This document shows positions 1 through 11,515 of a DNA stretch of 64,000 bases, in pieces. The DNA lies in NCBI GenBank assembly GCA_947069175.1, contig CAMTDV010000017.1:36775126-36839125 (forward strand), in the 5' to 3' direction. A program made the position numbers and the translations under genes. Every line of letters begins with the position of its first letter. The stretch's first letter is position 1. The stretch is from Scalesia atractyloides. Lineage: Eukaryota > Streptophyta > Magnoliopsida > Asterales > Asteraceae. The notes under the pieces are model-generated. The model did not search any database. It was not told where the DNA came from and worked only from the letters and a program-made list of their open reading frames with translations.

Positions 1-417
1 AGTGATTAGCTTGTTAATTTTGTATAGTATCTTAGTATATAGTTGCAACATCATGGGGTAGAGTTTTTATCTAAGTAGACGTACTTAGTTTCCCTCTCAA
101 GCATGGCGAAAAAAAAAACTGAGAAAAAACGATTATAGTTAAAAAAAAGCCTTACCAAGTGGCTTCATTAGAGCAATTTTGGAGTGGAAAAGCTAAATCT
201 GTTGATTAGCTCTCGGTTAGATAATATTAAATTGTATAGTTCTTATTTTCTTTTGTTTCAAGTTAGTCGAACCGCCGGGTTTTTTAGCCACTTTAAATAT
301 CCACTTCCATACCCTTGACCCTAGCCAAGTTACAACCCGAATAAGACCTCATGATTCATGTTATGTTTTTGTCGAGTGATTAAATTTGATCCTTTCACAA
401 GCTTATGATATCACATA

Positions 418-1926
418 TGTAACACCTCGTATCTTCGTATTTCTATTTTAAAAAAATGTTCGTATTCGTATTCTAATTTTAGAACCCTTACATTCATATT
501 TTAATTTCAATCTCACAATTCGAGGCGTTAATCATAATAAAATTCATATTTTATATTTTTTTATTTTATTCACATAACCGATCATTTAAAATACGTATTT
601 ATACGCAAACCGACACTTTTATACGTATAAATACTTATACGCACATCCTCAATACTTGAATTATACTTTTATACTTTTTATATACTCAATTACATAATAT
701 ATACTCAAGAAATACCAAGAAATATACCAATCATATTTCCACCTCATCATCCTCTTTCACCTTCTTTAACCAATCATATTTCACCATTTTCCACCTCCTT
801 TCTCCACCAATCACCTTCTCAATCCTCTTCCACCTTCTTTAACCAATCATATTTCATCCTTTTCCACCTCCTTTCTCCACCAATCACCTTCTCAATCCTC
901 TTCCACCTTCTTTAACCAATCATATTTCACCCTTTTCCACATTCTCTACCTATAAATACCAACCCCCTTCTACCATTTTCTTCACACCATTCTTCTCTCA
1001 ATCTCTCTAATTCTCTCAATCTTTCTAAATCAAGAATTCTAAAATGACACTAAGTGTTCCACCCATTCTTCTCTCAACTTCTATACTTCTCTCAAATCTT
1101 CCAAGCAAGGAAGAGAGCTCTAAGAGTTCTAAAAGAAAACATTAAGTGTTTTAAAAGAAGCTTTGAAGCTCCAACCTCCAACTCTTCACGGAATCACCAA
1201 TCGAAAAGCATATGCAATAATGTGAGTACACTCGACCCACTTTTGTTTATAACACTTTTGGGTGTAACATGTTTTACATATACAAAAATCATGAACACTT
1301 AAACTTTTTGAAACGCACAAACAATCTTATACACATGAAGTACTTGAATCTCATACTTGATGCTTGTCTTGGATATTCGTTATGCTATGCTTTAGTCGTT
1401 AACTATTTTTAGCCTTCGTTTGACATGCTTAGCGCTATAGGAATTCACGCATCCACCTCCATCGTGTTATTCGTGAGGTCATGTTAAAACATCGTGATTG
1501 CGTTAAGGGTTTGATTATTAGTATTGCATGCCTTGATATTGCTCTTGTATAGATTTAGTTGCCATGAGGATTGTTTAAACTTATTCGTATATGTATGCTA
1601 TGCCTAAACTTGTGTACTCGCCTTTGCTTTCGCATTGACATTATGTTAAAACATGTTACAGGTTGAAGGAGATGATGCTACGAAAACAATATAGCAAGGA
1701 CTAGATACACACAAATAAGAAGTTAGGTATAATGTTGATGTATCAATTTTGTTATGACTTTGCAAATGTTATGTTGTTTCTTTGTTTTGTTATATTGATG
1801 TATTTGACAATTTTTATGAAATGAAGTATGGTTTAATTAATTATTGTCACTTATTAATGTTGTGAGCAATGAGTAATCTCGTTTTCGTCTCATCCTGATA
1901 TTTCTGCCATCGGTTGGGGTGTGACA
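418..1926 (+). repeat. 5' LTR of the element at 418-7268
   Basis: This 1509-bp LTR begins TGTAACACC and ends GGGGTGTGACA. It matches 5763-7268 and 10045-11512 almost throughout. U3 holds 73-bp tandem repeats, and the TATA box is TATAAATA at 951-958. Confidence 0.93.
768..958 (+). promoter_or_regulatory. U3 tandem repeat with CCAAT motifs, followed by a TATA box
   Basis: A 73-bp unit starting AACCAATCATATTTCA recurs at 768, 841 and 914 (the last partial). Each full unit has two CCAAT sequences, in AACCAATCAT and CACCAATCAC. TATAAATA follows at 951-958. The other two LTR copies share the layout, with TATAAATA near 6295 and 10560. This looks like an LTR promoter with duplicated upstream elements; activity is inferred. 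Confidence 0.7.
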
Positions 1927-1929
1927 GAT

Positions 1930-1942
1930 TGGTATCAGAGCC
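1930..1942 (+). other. Primer-binding site, tRNA-iMet type
   Basis: TGGTATCAGAGCC lies three bases after the left LTR end. It complements the 3' end of initiator tRNA-Met, the usual primer for many plant Gypsy and Copia elements. Confidence 0.9.
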
Positions 1943-3631
1943 ATAACTATAGGGAATTAGGTAGAATTGTCATGCTTTCGACCTAGTCTATAGTTTAGCA
2001 CCACATTCGACCATACGTGATTCGCATGCTAATTTCTTGAAACGTCTCTTATGTGTTAAATTCATGAAATGCTTTACGTGTTCATACTCGTTACATTATT
2101 TCAATCATACGCCTTTCCTAATGCATTTTACTCGATTATACTAAACGCGAAAACACTCGTATTACACAAGTGAGACGACTTCTCCAAAATAGGCGTGATA
2201 TCCCCAATTTGGTGAACGACTCTCATTCCGCCAATTCTTTATTTATTTATTTATTTTTTTTCATGAAGTTACACCATCAAGTTAGGAGTGACATCCACAC
2301 CTTGATGGGAAACTCCTATTCAAACTCTAGTGGACTCTCGTCAAGTGTTGAAATTAAGTTTGACCCGACGAGTACCAACCACACTTAGGGTACGAAATCG
2401 TCAAGTTAGGGGTGAAACCCGCACCTTGTCGATTAAGTCCCATTCCTCGATTTTCAATCTCGCCAAAGTTTAGATTTTTCAATCGATTAGAGACGTGTAG
2501 TAACTGGAAGGGTAAAATCCCGTTAATCGCTTCTCGACGAGAGCGTTTTACCTATAGGCCAAAGCACGTTTCTCTAATTCGAAAGAATCTTCGATTCACT
2601 TTGGAATAGTCGACGTTTCTCTACCCGAAACAGTCTAATGTTTTCTGAGACTCTCTTTTATACCATTTCAATTTATACATGACTTTTTATATACTTGTTA
2701 CCATTCCTTTCAAATTTCCAATTTATTATAAGGTTACGCAATTCAGATTAAACCTTTTCATACACTTATACATTATTTGCATACATGATTTCAAAACGTC
2801 ATCAACTAGACTTATATTTCTCGAAAAGTCCGAAATGGAGACCGTCGTCGAGATAGGAGTGAATTCCTTACCTAGACGATCAAACTCCGCTTCCTTTCTT
2901 CCTTAAAACGACCTCACCAACGGATTATGGGTGATTCCCATACCTCGGTGATCGTTACCAACCCTCCTTCTTGGAGACTTTATTACACAAACCACACGTT
3001 TAAATTGTATACCTAAATCTTTTATCATATTGTCAAAATTCTTACTTAGGCGAATTTCAAAACGTACTATTTTATCAAATGTATTTCCCATCCTGTAATC
3101 TATTTCATATAAATCACATACGCATATACTTGGTCACCACATGAAACGTTTTGTTTCACGATTTTCAAAGCTCGACGGAATGCTACCTACCAACTTAGTC
3201 AGTCCAAGGAATACCTTACCAACAAATCTTATGTTTAACATAATCACTAAAACACGATCACGCGATAACTTTACATTAAGAGCTTTCATTTGTAAACAAA
3301 AGCCAAACCAATATCTTATAGACATTATGGGATCGCTTTACTAAGGGTATGTTGGGATTGTTGTTATTATTTTTTTCCTGATTCCTTTGATTATTGTGTT
3401 TTTATAGCAAAAAAAAACCTATGTTTTTTTGTGTTTGGTAAGTATATAATAAAAAAAACTGATTTCTTTCGTTTTGTAGAGATCAAAGCATATTTATTTA
3501 TTTATTCTTTTTTTTCACATATATATATTTGTCAAACACTCAAATAGTTGATTATCTGGTTATTGGGATATCAAACAACATAATCAAATTCAAACACTAT
3601 CTTTCTACAGCACGTTTTGTTACAGCTAATC

Positions 3632-3953
3632 ATCTGATTCTGATTATTCAAAACACATAAACTATTTTCAAAACTCAACCCCAAACACCGTCTAAACCTC
3701 TTATCGCGATTAAGAGAACATTTTGCTAAACACTTTTTAACGACAATTAAATCCATTATCCCAGATTTCCTCTCAAGGGTCAACGAATCACAATCTGATT
3801 CTGATTATTCAAAACACATAAACTATTTTCAAAACTCAACCCCAAACACCGTCTAAACCTCTTATCACGATTAAGAGAACATTTTGCTAAACACTTTTTA
3901 ACGACAATTAAATCCATTATCCCAGATTTCCTCTCAAGGGTCAACGAATCACA
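3632..3953. repeat. 161-bp tandem duplication
   Basis: Two copies, 3632-3792 and 3793-3953, are almost identical. I noticed one difference: ATCGCGATT in the first against ATCACGATT in the second. The duplication lies inside the retrotransposon and is absent from the parts of its relative visible in the window. Confidence 0.9.
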
Positions 3954-5747
3954 AGAACCACTGAATTTCAAATTTCTTATCTTGATGTAACATCCTTTGA
4001 AAACGATGCGAACCTACTAATTTAAGACCTTGTCATACACCATCCAAAATGTCACCTCAATTTCAAAACATGTGGGCAAGAAAACATTACAAGGACTAAA
4101 CACTTTCGACTTACTTAAATTCCCCTAAAACAGTGGTAGCACTCCCGTCCATTACAAAATACGTAACGCATAATCAATAAGTACCTTATATTCTTTTATA
4201 TTCACAAACTAGATCCTACATTCTAAGTCAAACTGAACCTATTTTAGAAGCGATAACCTCAAAGTTTTGCTCAAACCACTTTACATGCATATCCTCGCAC
4301 ATGATTTAGTCAAAATTTCGCACGACAATATCATTTATATCATTCGTGTTTACACACTCAAATTTCTCGATCATTTTACATGATTAAATTCGTTGTATTC
4401 AATTCATGTCATGCACGCAATCGTCGTCATTTATACCTATTGATATTCATACTGATACACATATTCATATTTATGCTCATACGTGTCATCATTAATACTT
4501 ATACTTATACTCATATGCATACTTATAATCATGCTCACATTCATGTTCATGCTCATATTCAAATTCATACATTCGTACCTATACGTGAGCATAACCCGAG
4601 GGGATTCGCTCACGTTGGTCTCATACTTATTTAAACGTAAACATGTTTATATACTACATTCTTATACGCACACACACTCTTATTTTCAAATTTATGTATA
4701 CCCTGATTCATACACAACTAGTACAAACTATGCGGATCATGCGACAATCAATATAATCACGGGTGCACACGGGATTATAGTGATAGGCGCATGGGAATCA
4801 TAGGGTGTACTATTGTGTATGGTAGGACATGGAACGTAACATGACACCGAATAACGAAACCAACGTAACATGGTCAAAACATGGTGGATACGCCGCTGGT
4901 ACTTCCTATATATAAGTGTTTTCACCATGTTTCAAACTTTCGTAAAACGTGCCATAGAAAATTCGGTGTCTTGCAGACCTATTTAGACCCGTTACAAACT
5001 TTAACAACTCACAAACGCATTGCTAAGCGCGCAATATCCTATTATCCACGAGAGACCCCATTCTTAACTCATCGCTTTCAATACGCATGCCATTCTTATA
5101 CTCATATCCGGTTTATCAAATCAATCGTTCACACTTATGCCTCCATTATTCCCCGACATCCTTGTCTTTTATACAAACCCCGTTTGCAAGCAATCAGTTT
5201 AAATTTTCGGACCCTAAAATATTTTCTTACACTTAAAAACTATTTTTCATTCTTTATTTATGCGCAAACATACTTAGTTGGCAGTTACCTCCAAAACCAT
5301 TTTTTTATTTCAAGTACCTAACTTCCTCGTTTTTTTCACCGATAAAGAATTCTCTACAAAATTGAGATTGCCAATGCTCTTTAAATCAAACGAAAATTTT
5401 TGTTACAACAAATAGTGCGGTCACACTTTTCATCAAAATACATATTGTTTTATACGAAAGGTTCCTTCTTAGGTATCACATTTTAAAATACCTTGTCATT
5501 GAGTTATTCAAACTTGTTTAAACTCGCTTGTCTATACACACACATGCACGTTTTACTTATGCTCAATGCCTCGAATCATTTTAGACAAACGAACCCTTTT
5601 TACAAACCTATCTTTTCGTTCCTCAAAACTTCATACTTTTCAACACATTTCAAACATCCAAATCTTGATTTTAGACAATCATTCTTCTTGCCAAAATGCT
5701 TTTTCTCCAAGGTCTTCCTCTTGAATAAATTTCGGGATGAAATTTCC

Positions 5748-5762
5748 TAAAGTAGGGGAGAC
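5748..5762 (+). other. Polypurine tract
   Basis: TAAAGTAGGGGAGAC immediately precedes the 3' LTR start TGTAAC. The same tract precedes the LTR start at 9928. Confidence 0.85.
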
Positions 5763-7268
5763 TGTAACGACTCGTATCTTCGTATTTTTATTTTACAAAA
5801 ATGTTCGTATTCGTATTCTAATTTTAGAAACCTTACATTCGTATTTTAATTTCAATTCACAATTCGAGGCCTTAATCATAATAAAATTCATATTTTATAT
5901 TTTTTATTTTATTCACACAACCGATCATTTAAAATACGTATTAATACGCAAACCGACACTTTTATACGTATAAATACTTATACGCACATCCTCAATACTT
6001 GAATTATACTTTTATACTTTTTATATACTCAATTACATAATATATACTCAAGAAATACCAAGAAATATACCAATCATATTTTCACCTCATCAATCCTCTT
6101 TCACCTTCTTTAACCAATCATATTTCACCCTTTTTCACCTCCTTTCTCCACCAATCACCTTCTCAATCCTCTTCCACCTTCTTTAACCAATCATATTTCA
6201 CCATTTTCCACCTCCTTTCTCCACCAATCACCTTCTCAATCCTCTTCCACCTTCTTTAACCAATCATATTTCACCCTTTTCCACATTCTCTACCTATAAA
6301 TACCAACCCCCTTCTACCATTTTCTTCACACCATTCTTCTCTCCATCTCTCTAATTCTCTCAATCTCTCTAAATCAAGAATTCTAAAATGACACTAAGTG
6401 TTCCATCCATTCTTCTCTCAACTTCTATACTTCTCTCAAATCTTCCAAGCAAGGAAGAGAGCTCTAAGAGTTCTAAAAGAAAACATTAAGTGTTTTAAAA
6501 GAAGCTTTGAAGCTCCAACCTCCAACTCTTCACAGAATCACCAATCGGAAAGCATATGCAATATTGTGAGTACACTCGACCCACTTTTGTTTATAACACT
6601 TTTGGGTGTAACATGTTTTACATATACAAAAATCATGAACACTTAAACTTTATGAAACGCACAAACAATCTTATACACATGAATACTTGAATCTCATACT
6701 TGATGCTTGTCTTGGATATTCGTTATGCTATGCTTTAGTCATTAACTATTTTTAGCCTTCGTTTGACATGCTTAGCGCTATAGGAATTCACGCATCCACC
6801 TCCATCGTGTTATTCGTGAGGTCATGTTAAAACATCGTGATTGAGTTAAGAGTTTGATTATTAGTATTGCATGCCTTGATATTGCTCTTGTATAGATTTA
6901 GTTGCCATGAGGATTGTTTAAACTTATTCGTATACGTATGCTATGCCTAAACTTGTGTACTCGCCTTTGCTTTCGCATTGACATTCTTTTAAAACATGTT
7001 ACAGGTTGAAGGAGATGATGCTATGAAAACAATATAGCAAGGACTAGATACACACGAATTAGACATTAGGTTTAATGTTGATGTATCAATTTTGTTATGA
7101 CTTTGCAAATGTTATGTTGTTTCTTTGTTTTGTTATATTGATGTATTTGAAAATTTTATGAAATTAAGTATGGTTTAATTAATTATTATCACTTATTAAT
7201 GTTGTGAGCAATGAGCAATCTCGTTTTCGTCTCATCCCGATGTTTCCGCCATCGGTTGGGGTGTGACA
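5763..7268 (+). repeat. 3' LTR of the element at 418-7268
   Basis: This 1506-bp copy of the left LTR has the same 73-bp tandem repeats and a TATA box near 6295. It ends GTGACA and is followed by the TSD ACATA at 7269-7273. The few differences from the left copy indicate a fairly recent insertion; no divergence was calculated. Confidence 0.93.
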
Positions 7269-7585
7269 ACATAGTCATCGTCGTGGCATCGAGTGTTTAA
7301 CACATACTCCATAAATCGTATGTGCACCCATATATTAGCCGAGTGTGTGTGAACATTATGAGGATGTGAGGTAGACTCGTAGGGATTTCCAAGATGGACC
7401 ATTGCTCATAAACTTATTTTATATACCTTTTTGGTTTTTTCCATCATGTCGAGTAGTCCTTCATTGTTATAGCCCGCGTAATTTGTTTGTGCGTATAAAA
7501 TGCTAGTTGAGGTTATTTCCAATTAGAGAGTTTTAGTTTGTTTTAGTTTGCTTGAGGACAAGCAAAGTTCAAGTGAGGGGATGTT

Positions 7586-9385
7586 TGATGTATAAGAATT
7601 TATACATCTTTAAAACGTCAAATAGAACCCGTTTACGCGAGAACTTGTCGTATTTTCATTGATTTTGGTCCTCGTTTGAGTTGTTTGTGAAAATACAGGT
7701 CCGGGCTTCGGCCCGTGTTGAAATGGAGGCTTTTGGAGCCAAAACGGAGTTTTCCAGCAAACTGCCAGATATGGCACGACCGTGCCAGGCCAACCCTGAT
7801 CGGCACTCTCATCAGCACGCTCAGATTCTAGGCGAACCAGGAAGATTTGACGACTGGCATGACCGTGCCAAAGCTTGGCACGACCGTGCCAAGCCAAACC
7901 AGTCTGAGATCAGCTTATTCCCGGGATCATTTAAGCAATTTTCGAATACTTTACCAGGAAGCACGACCATGCCAATGGTTGGCACGACCGTGCCAACTCA
8001 GAAACGTTTGAGCGGGATTTTTCCCAAAATGGAAAAAGGCACTCTGACACTTACCAAGCACGACCGTGCCAAAAGGTGGCATGGTCGTGCCAAACTCCCA
8101 GTAGCATAAATACGTGGTTTAAGCTCATTTGGTGGGGGTTGGAGCATTTTGGTGAAGTTTTCTCTCAAGAATCTGACCTTGGAAGCTTGTAGGAGCCAAG
8201 AGGAAGCCTTGTAGAGGATTACTACACTTGAAGATCTACTCAAACACCATTTCATCTTGTCTTTAAGTTGGTTAGCTTACTAGTTTCATTATGAACAATT
8301 TGTGCTTTCTTGTCTTTGATTTGGTCACTATGAGCTTTATGGGCTAAACATTTGTGTTGCTTAAACTTTGTTGACGCTTATGAACATGTGATGATTATGG
8401 AAGTAGATGTGGTGATTGTTTTTGTTAATCTTAATAGTAGTACTTGAATCTTGTTCTTGGAGTTCTTATGTATATTTAAAGTCTTTATTCTTGAAGGTTT
8501 GGTCATAAGTATTTACATGTTGTGTTGGAAAGCTCATGTTGAGATTATGATTGTTGAATATTGTTAACTTGTTAGTATGATTCATGGCAAGATACTAGGA
8601 ATGGTGATTGCTAACATGATTAGAATGGAGATTTGAGCATGTGTAGGAATTCTTGCATTTAGATTTGGAAAAATCATAGTAATGTTTACATGGATTCTAT
8701 AGTTGTGTTTGTGTTAGATTGATGATTTTTGGCCAAGATTGTTATCTAGCATGACCATGCTTGTGGTTTTTGTCAAGAACATGGTGATAGTGCTACTTAC
8801 TTGAAAGCAAGTTAGGGTGATTGTTATGTTGTTCATGGTAATTTTCCCAAACTTGTAGAGTTAGGAGTTTTGACAAACAATTAACTCTTGTTTAAAGATT
8901 AACATTAACTTAGCAAGTGAGCTCAAAAATAATAATTTTTAGGTGATTAGAATGTTATTCATTTTAGTTTTCGTAAGGATTATAAACTAGGAAGCCTTGA
9001 TTGGGGACTTAGTTAAATTTGAATCTTGCATCACCATTTGTCTCTTCCTTTAGTTGTCACATGTTTGTTAGTGGATACTTAGTTTAGGCAACCTCTTTTA
9101 GATATTGTTATTCCTTAGTTTAGTTGGTAGCTTGTTATTTTTGCATGATAATTTAGAAACAAAATCAACTCATCAATTGAAAAGGCTTTAAAGTAACAAA
9201 AGTTTAGTATCGAGACACCGCGTCCACGGATTGATATCCGGTTCTTACCGACAAATTATATTACCTCCCGATGGGTACACTTGCCCTTTGTGTGTGTAGT
9301 TAGTTTTTAGGTGAAAAACCTTTTTAAAACTAAATTTGTGTGAAGGAAAATCCAATTAAAATATATATATAATTCACGCACATCA
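7586..9385 (+). repeat. 3' LTR of the Athila-like element
   Basis: The LTR begins TGATGTATAAG and ends GCACATCA, with a purine tract just before it. Its U3 carries seven palindromic motifs (7773-8091) and a TATA-like CATAAATA at 8105. The late segment with CGATGGGTACACTTGCCC near 9270 has a close counterpart (CGATGGGTGCACTTGCCC) near 31478 in the solo LTR at 29931-31606, which supports a related family. Confidence 0.8.
7773..8112 (+). promoter_or_regulatory. Seven-copy palindrome array upstream of a TATA box
   Basis: GGCACGACCGTGCC (arms GGCACG/CGTGCC, spacer AC) or a one- or two-base variant occurs at 7773, 7856, 7877, 7960, 7981, 8057 and 8078. CATAAATA follows at 8105. Placement next to the likely TATA box suggests a protein-binding array; that function is inferred. 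Confidence 0.7.
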
Positions 9386-10044
9386 GTAGCACTATAGGAG
9401 TAGCGCACCGCCACATGTAATTGTGGTCATGTTATGCCATACATACATACTTGCGGACCCGATGGTTTGACCAGTGATATCACATGCCAATAATGTGTTA
9501 ATCTAGTTAACTAAATACCTCATTTTAATCATACTCATACTTATAACCCCTCTCATACTTAAATACAATCATGCAATTATACCTAAAAATTCAATACGTT
9601 ATCTTTCTTCCTTGTAATACGTTAATAAACCATGTTTGTGACATGGGACGTAACATGGCATCGATTAGCGAAACGAACGTAATATGGTATGAACATGGTG
9701 GATACGCCGCTGGTACTTCCTATATATAAGTGTTACTACCATATAACTAAGGTTTCGTAAAACATGCCATGAGAAATTCAGTGTTTCCTTGAACCTTATC
9801 GAATACAAACTTCAATCACTCACGAGCTATTCTCGGTTATACCCAAACATACTTCGAAATGCTAACTCTTTTTAAAGTCTTCCTCTTGAATAAATTTTGG
9901 GACGAAATTTCCTAAAGTAGGGGAGACTGTAACGTCTCGCTTTTTCACATCCTTATTTTAGAAAATAAATATTTGTATCATAATTCGAGGCGTTAAAACA
10001 TAATAAAAATATATGTATATATATATATTATTAATCGTTATTCA
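9386..10044 (+). mobile_element. 3' remnant of a second element of the 418-7268 family
   Basis: The part around 9640-9730 matches 4820-4920. A polypurine tract (AAAGTAGGGGAGAC, 9914-9927) leads into an LTR start TGTAACGTCTCGC at 9928. Only about 117 bp of that LTR are present before the lone LTR at 10045. The Athila-like LTR ending at 9385 abuts it, so the Athila element probably inserted into this one. Confidence 0.75.
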
Positions 10045-11512
10045 TGTAACGCCTCATATCTTCGTATTTCTATTTTAAAAATGTTCGTATTCGTATTCTA
10101 ATTTTAGAAACCTTACATTCGTATTTTAATTTCAATATCACAATTCGAGGCGTTAATCATAATAAAATTCATATTTTATACATATTTTTTTATTCACACA
10201 ACCGATCATTTAAATACGTATTTATACGCAAACCGACACAATTATACGTATAAATACTTATACGCACATCCTCAAAACTTGAATTATACTTTTATACTTT
10301 TTATATAATCAATTACATAATATATACTCAAGAAATACCAAGAAATATACCAATCATCAATCCTCTTCCACATTCTTTAACCAATCATATTTCACCCTTT
10401 CCACCTCCTTTCTCCACCAATCATCTTTTAGTCCTCTTCCACCTTTTTTAACCAATCATATTTCACCCTTTTCCACCTCCTTTCTCCACCAATCATCATT
10501 TTAATCATCTTCCACTTTTTTTAACCAATCATATTTCACCATTTTCCATCGTCTCTACCTATAAATACCAACCTCCTTCTACCATTTTCTTCACACCATT
10601 CTTCTCTCCATCTCTCTAATTCTCTCAATCTCTCTAAATCAAGAATTCTAAGAATTCTAAAAGGACACTAAGTGTTCCAACCATTCTTCTCTCAACTTCT
10701 CTCAAATCTTCCAAGCAAGGAAGAGAACTCTAAGAGTTCTAAAAGAAAACACTAAGTGTTTTAAAGGAAGCTTTGAAGCTCCAACCTCCAACTCTTCACG
10801 GAATCACCCTAGGAAACTTTGCAAAATTGTGAGCATACTCGACCCTTTTTTACACTTTAACGTACTTTTGGGTGCAACATGTATACAAAATCCACTTTAC
10901 GCAATCGCTTATAATTAAACACACAAACCATCGAACACGTTCATTGTTATGCTTAGGTTGTTTATGCTTGTTAGTTTCAACTTGTACTTCCATGATATTG
11001 TTATGCTAAGGTTGTTATGCATGCTAGTTAAAATTTTTTAATTATATACTATTTGTTATGCGTAAGTTGTTAATGTATGCTCGTTCTACTTTAATATAAA
11101 ATGCCTTGTGGATTTGTGACAAACTTTTATACATATACTTATATTCAAACTTGTATGCTCGCCGGTGCTTTTGTACTGATCCATGCTTTTATTATATGTT
11201 GCAGGATTGTGACTGATGAATCTAGTAGGATTGCCTAGAAAAGCATTTAAATTTAATGCTCGTTGTATTGTAAATTATTTTCAATCCTGTTGTATCTCGA
11301 TTCCAATACTTGTACAAAAATCATTTTAATAAAATGAAATTTATTTATTTGAATATTTATTGTACATTATTTATTTTAAACTTGTGGCGTTCCTAGTTCA
11401 AGCAACGTAAAAAGTAATTATTAAATACTTGTCACTATTAGCGTTATGATGTCTCTTGAAAATCTTGTTTTTGTCTCACTCCGATGTTTCCACCATCGGT
11501 TGGGGTGTGACA
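10045..11512 (+). repeat. Lone LTR of the 418-7268 family
   Basis: This 1468-bp LTR runs from TGTAACGCC to GGGTGTGACA, with the same U3 repeats and a TATAAATA box at 10560-10567. The flanking 5-mers (ATTCA left, AGATC right) do not match. It therefore lacks a simple target duplication and has been rearranged. The right flank goes straight into Copia gag sequence with no PBS. Confidence 0.85.
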
Positions 11513-11515
11513 AGA

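Larger units (their letters stand above)
1927..5762 (+). other. Non-coding internal region of the LTR element
   Basis: This 3.8-kb interval has only short random reading frames; the longest, near 4881-5321, has no recognisable domain. It contains several similar short blocks of the type AGGNGTGAANCC...ACCT (about 2282, 2408, 2854 and 2928) and a 161-bp tandem duplication. The stretch near 4820-4920 matches 9640-9730, in the relative at 9386-9927. Confidence 0.7.
418..7268 (+). mobile_element. Complete non-autonomous LTR retrotransposon (TSD ACATA)
   Basis: Two near-identical LTRs (418-1926 and 5763-7268) begin TGTAAC, end GTGACA and flank a 3.8-kb internal region. The 5-bp target duplication ACATA at 413-417 and 7269-7273 is perfect. 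A primer-binding site matching initiator tRNA-Met follows the left LTR, and a purine tract precedes the right one. No gag, protease, reverse transcriptase or integrase motif could be read in the internal region, so the element must have been moved by enzymes supplied in trans (LARD-like). The PBS and the TGT...ACA ends suggest a Ty3/Gypsy chromovirus parent, which is an inference. Confidence 0.93.
1..9385 (+). mobile_element. 3' part of an Athila-like LTR retrotransposon, split by a younger element
   Basis: The stretches 1-417 and 7269-7585 read as one non-coding 3' internal region, interrupted by the element at 418-7268. It ends in a purine-rich tract (about 7572-7583, AGTGAGGGGATG) followed by an LTR at 7586-9385 (TGATG...CATCA). 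A long non-coding 3' region, a 'gaggggatg' polypurine tract and a TGATG LTR start are usual for Athila-type Gypsy elements. I see no coding sequence here. The 5' half would lie left of the window, so neither its LTR nor its target duplication can be checked. Confidence 0.6.

Noticed and set aside
4380..5321. Short frames rich in His, Ile and Tyr in the LTR element
   Set aside because: Composition reflects TTCATA/ATACTT-type repeats; no retroviral domain could be read.
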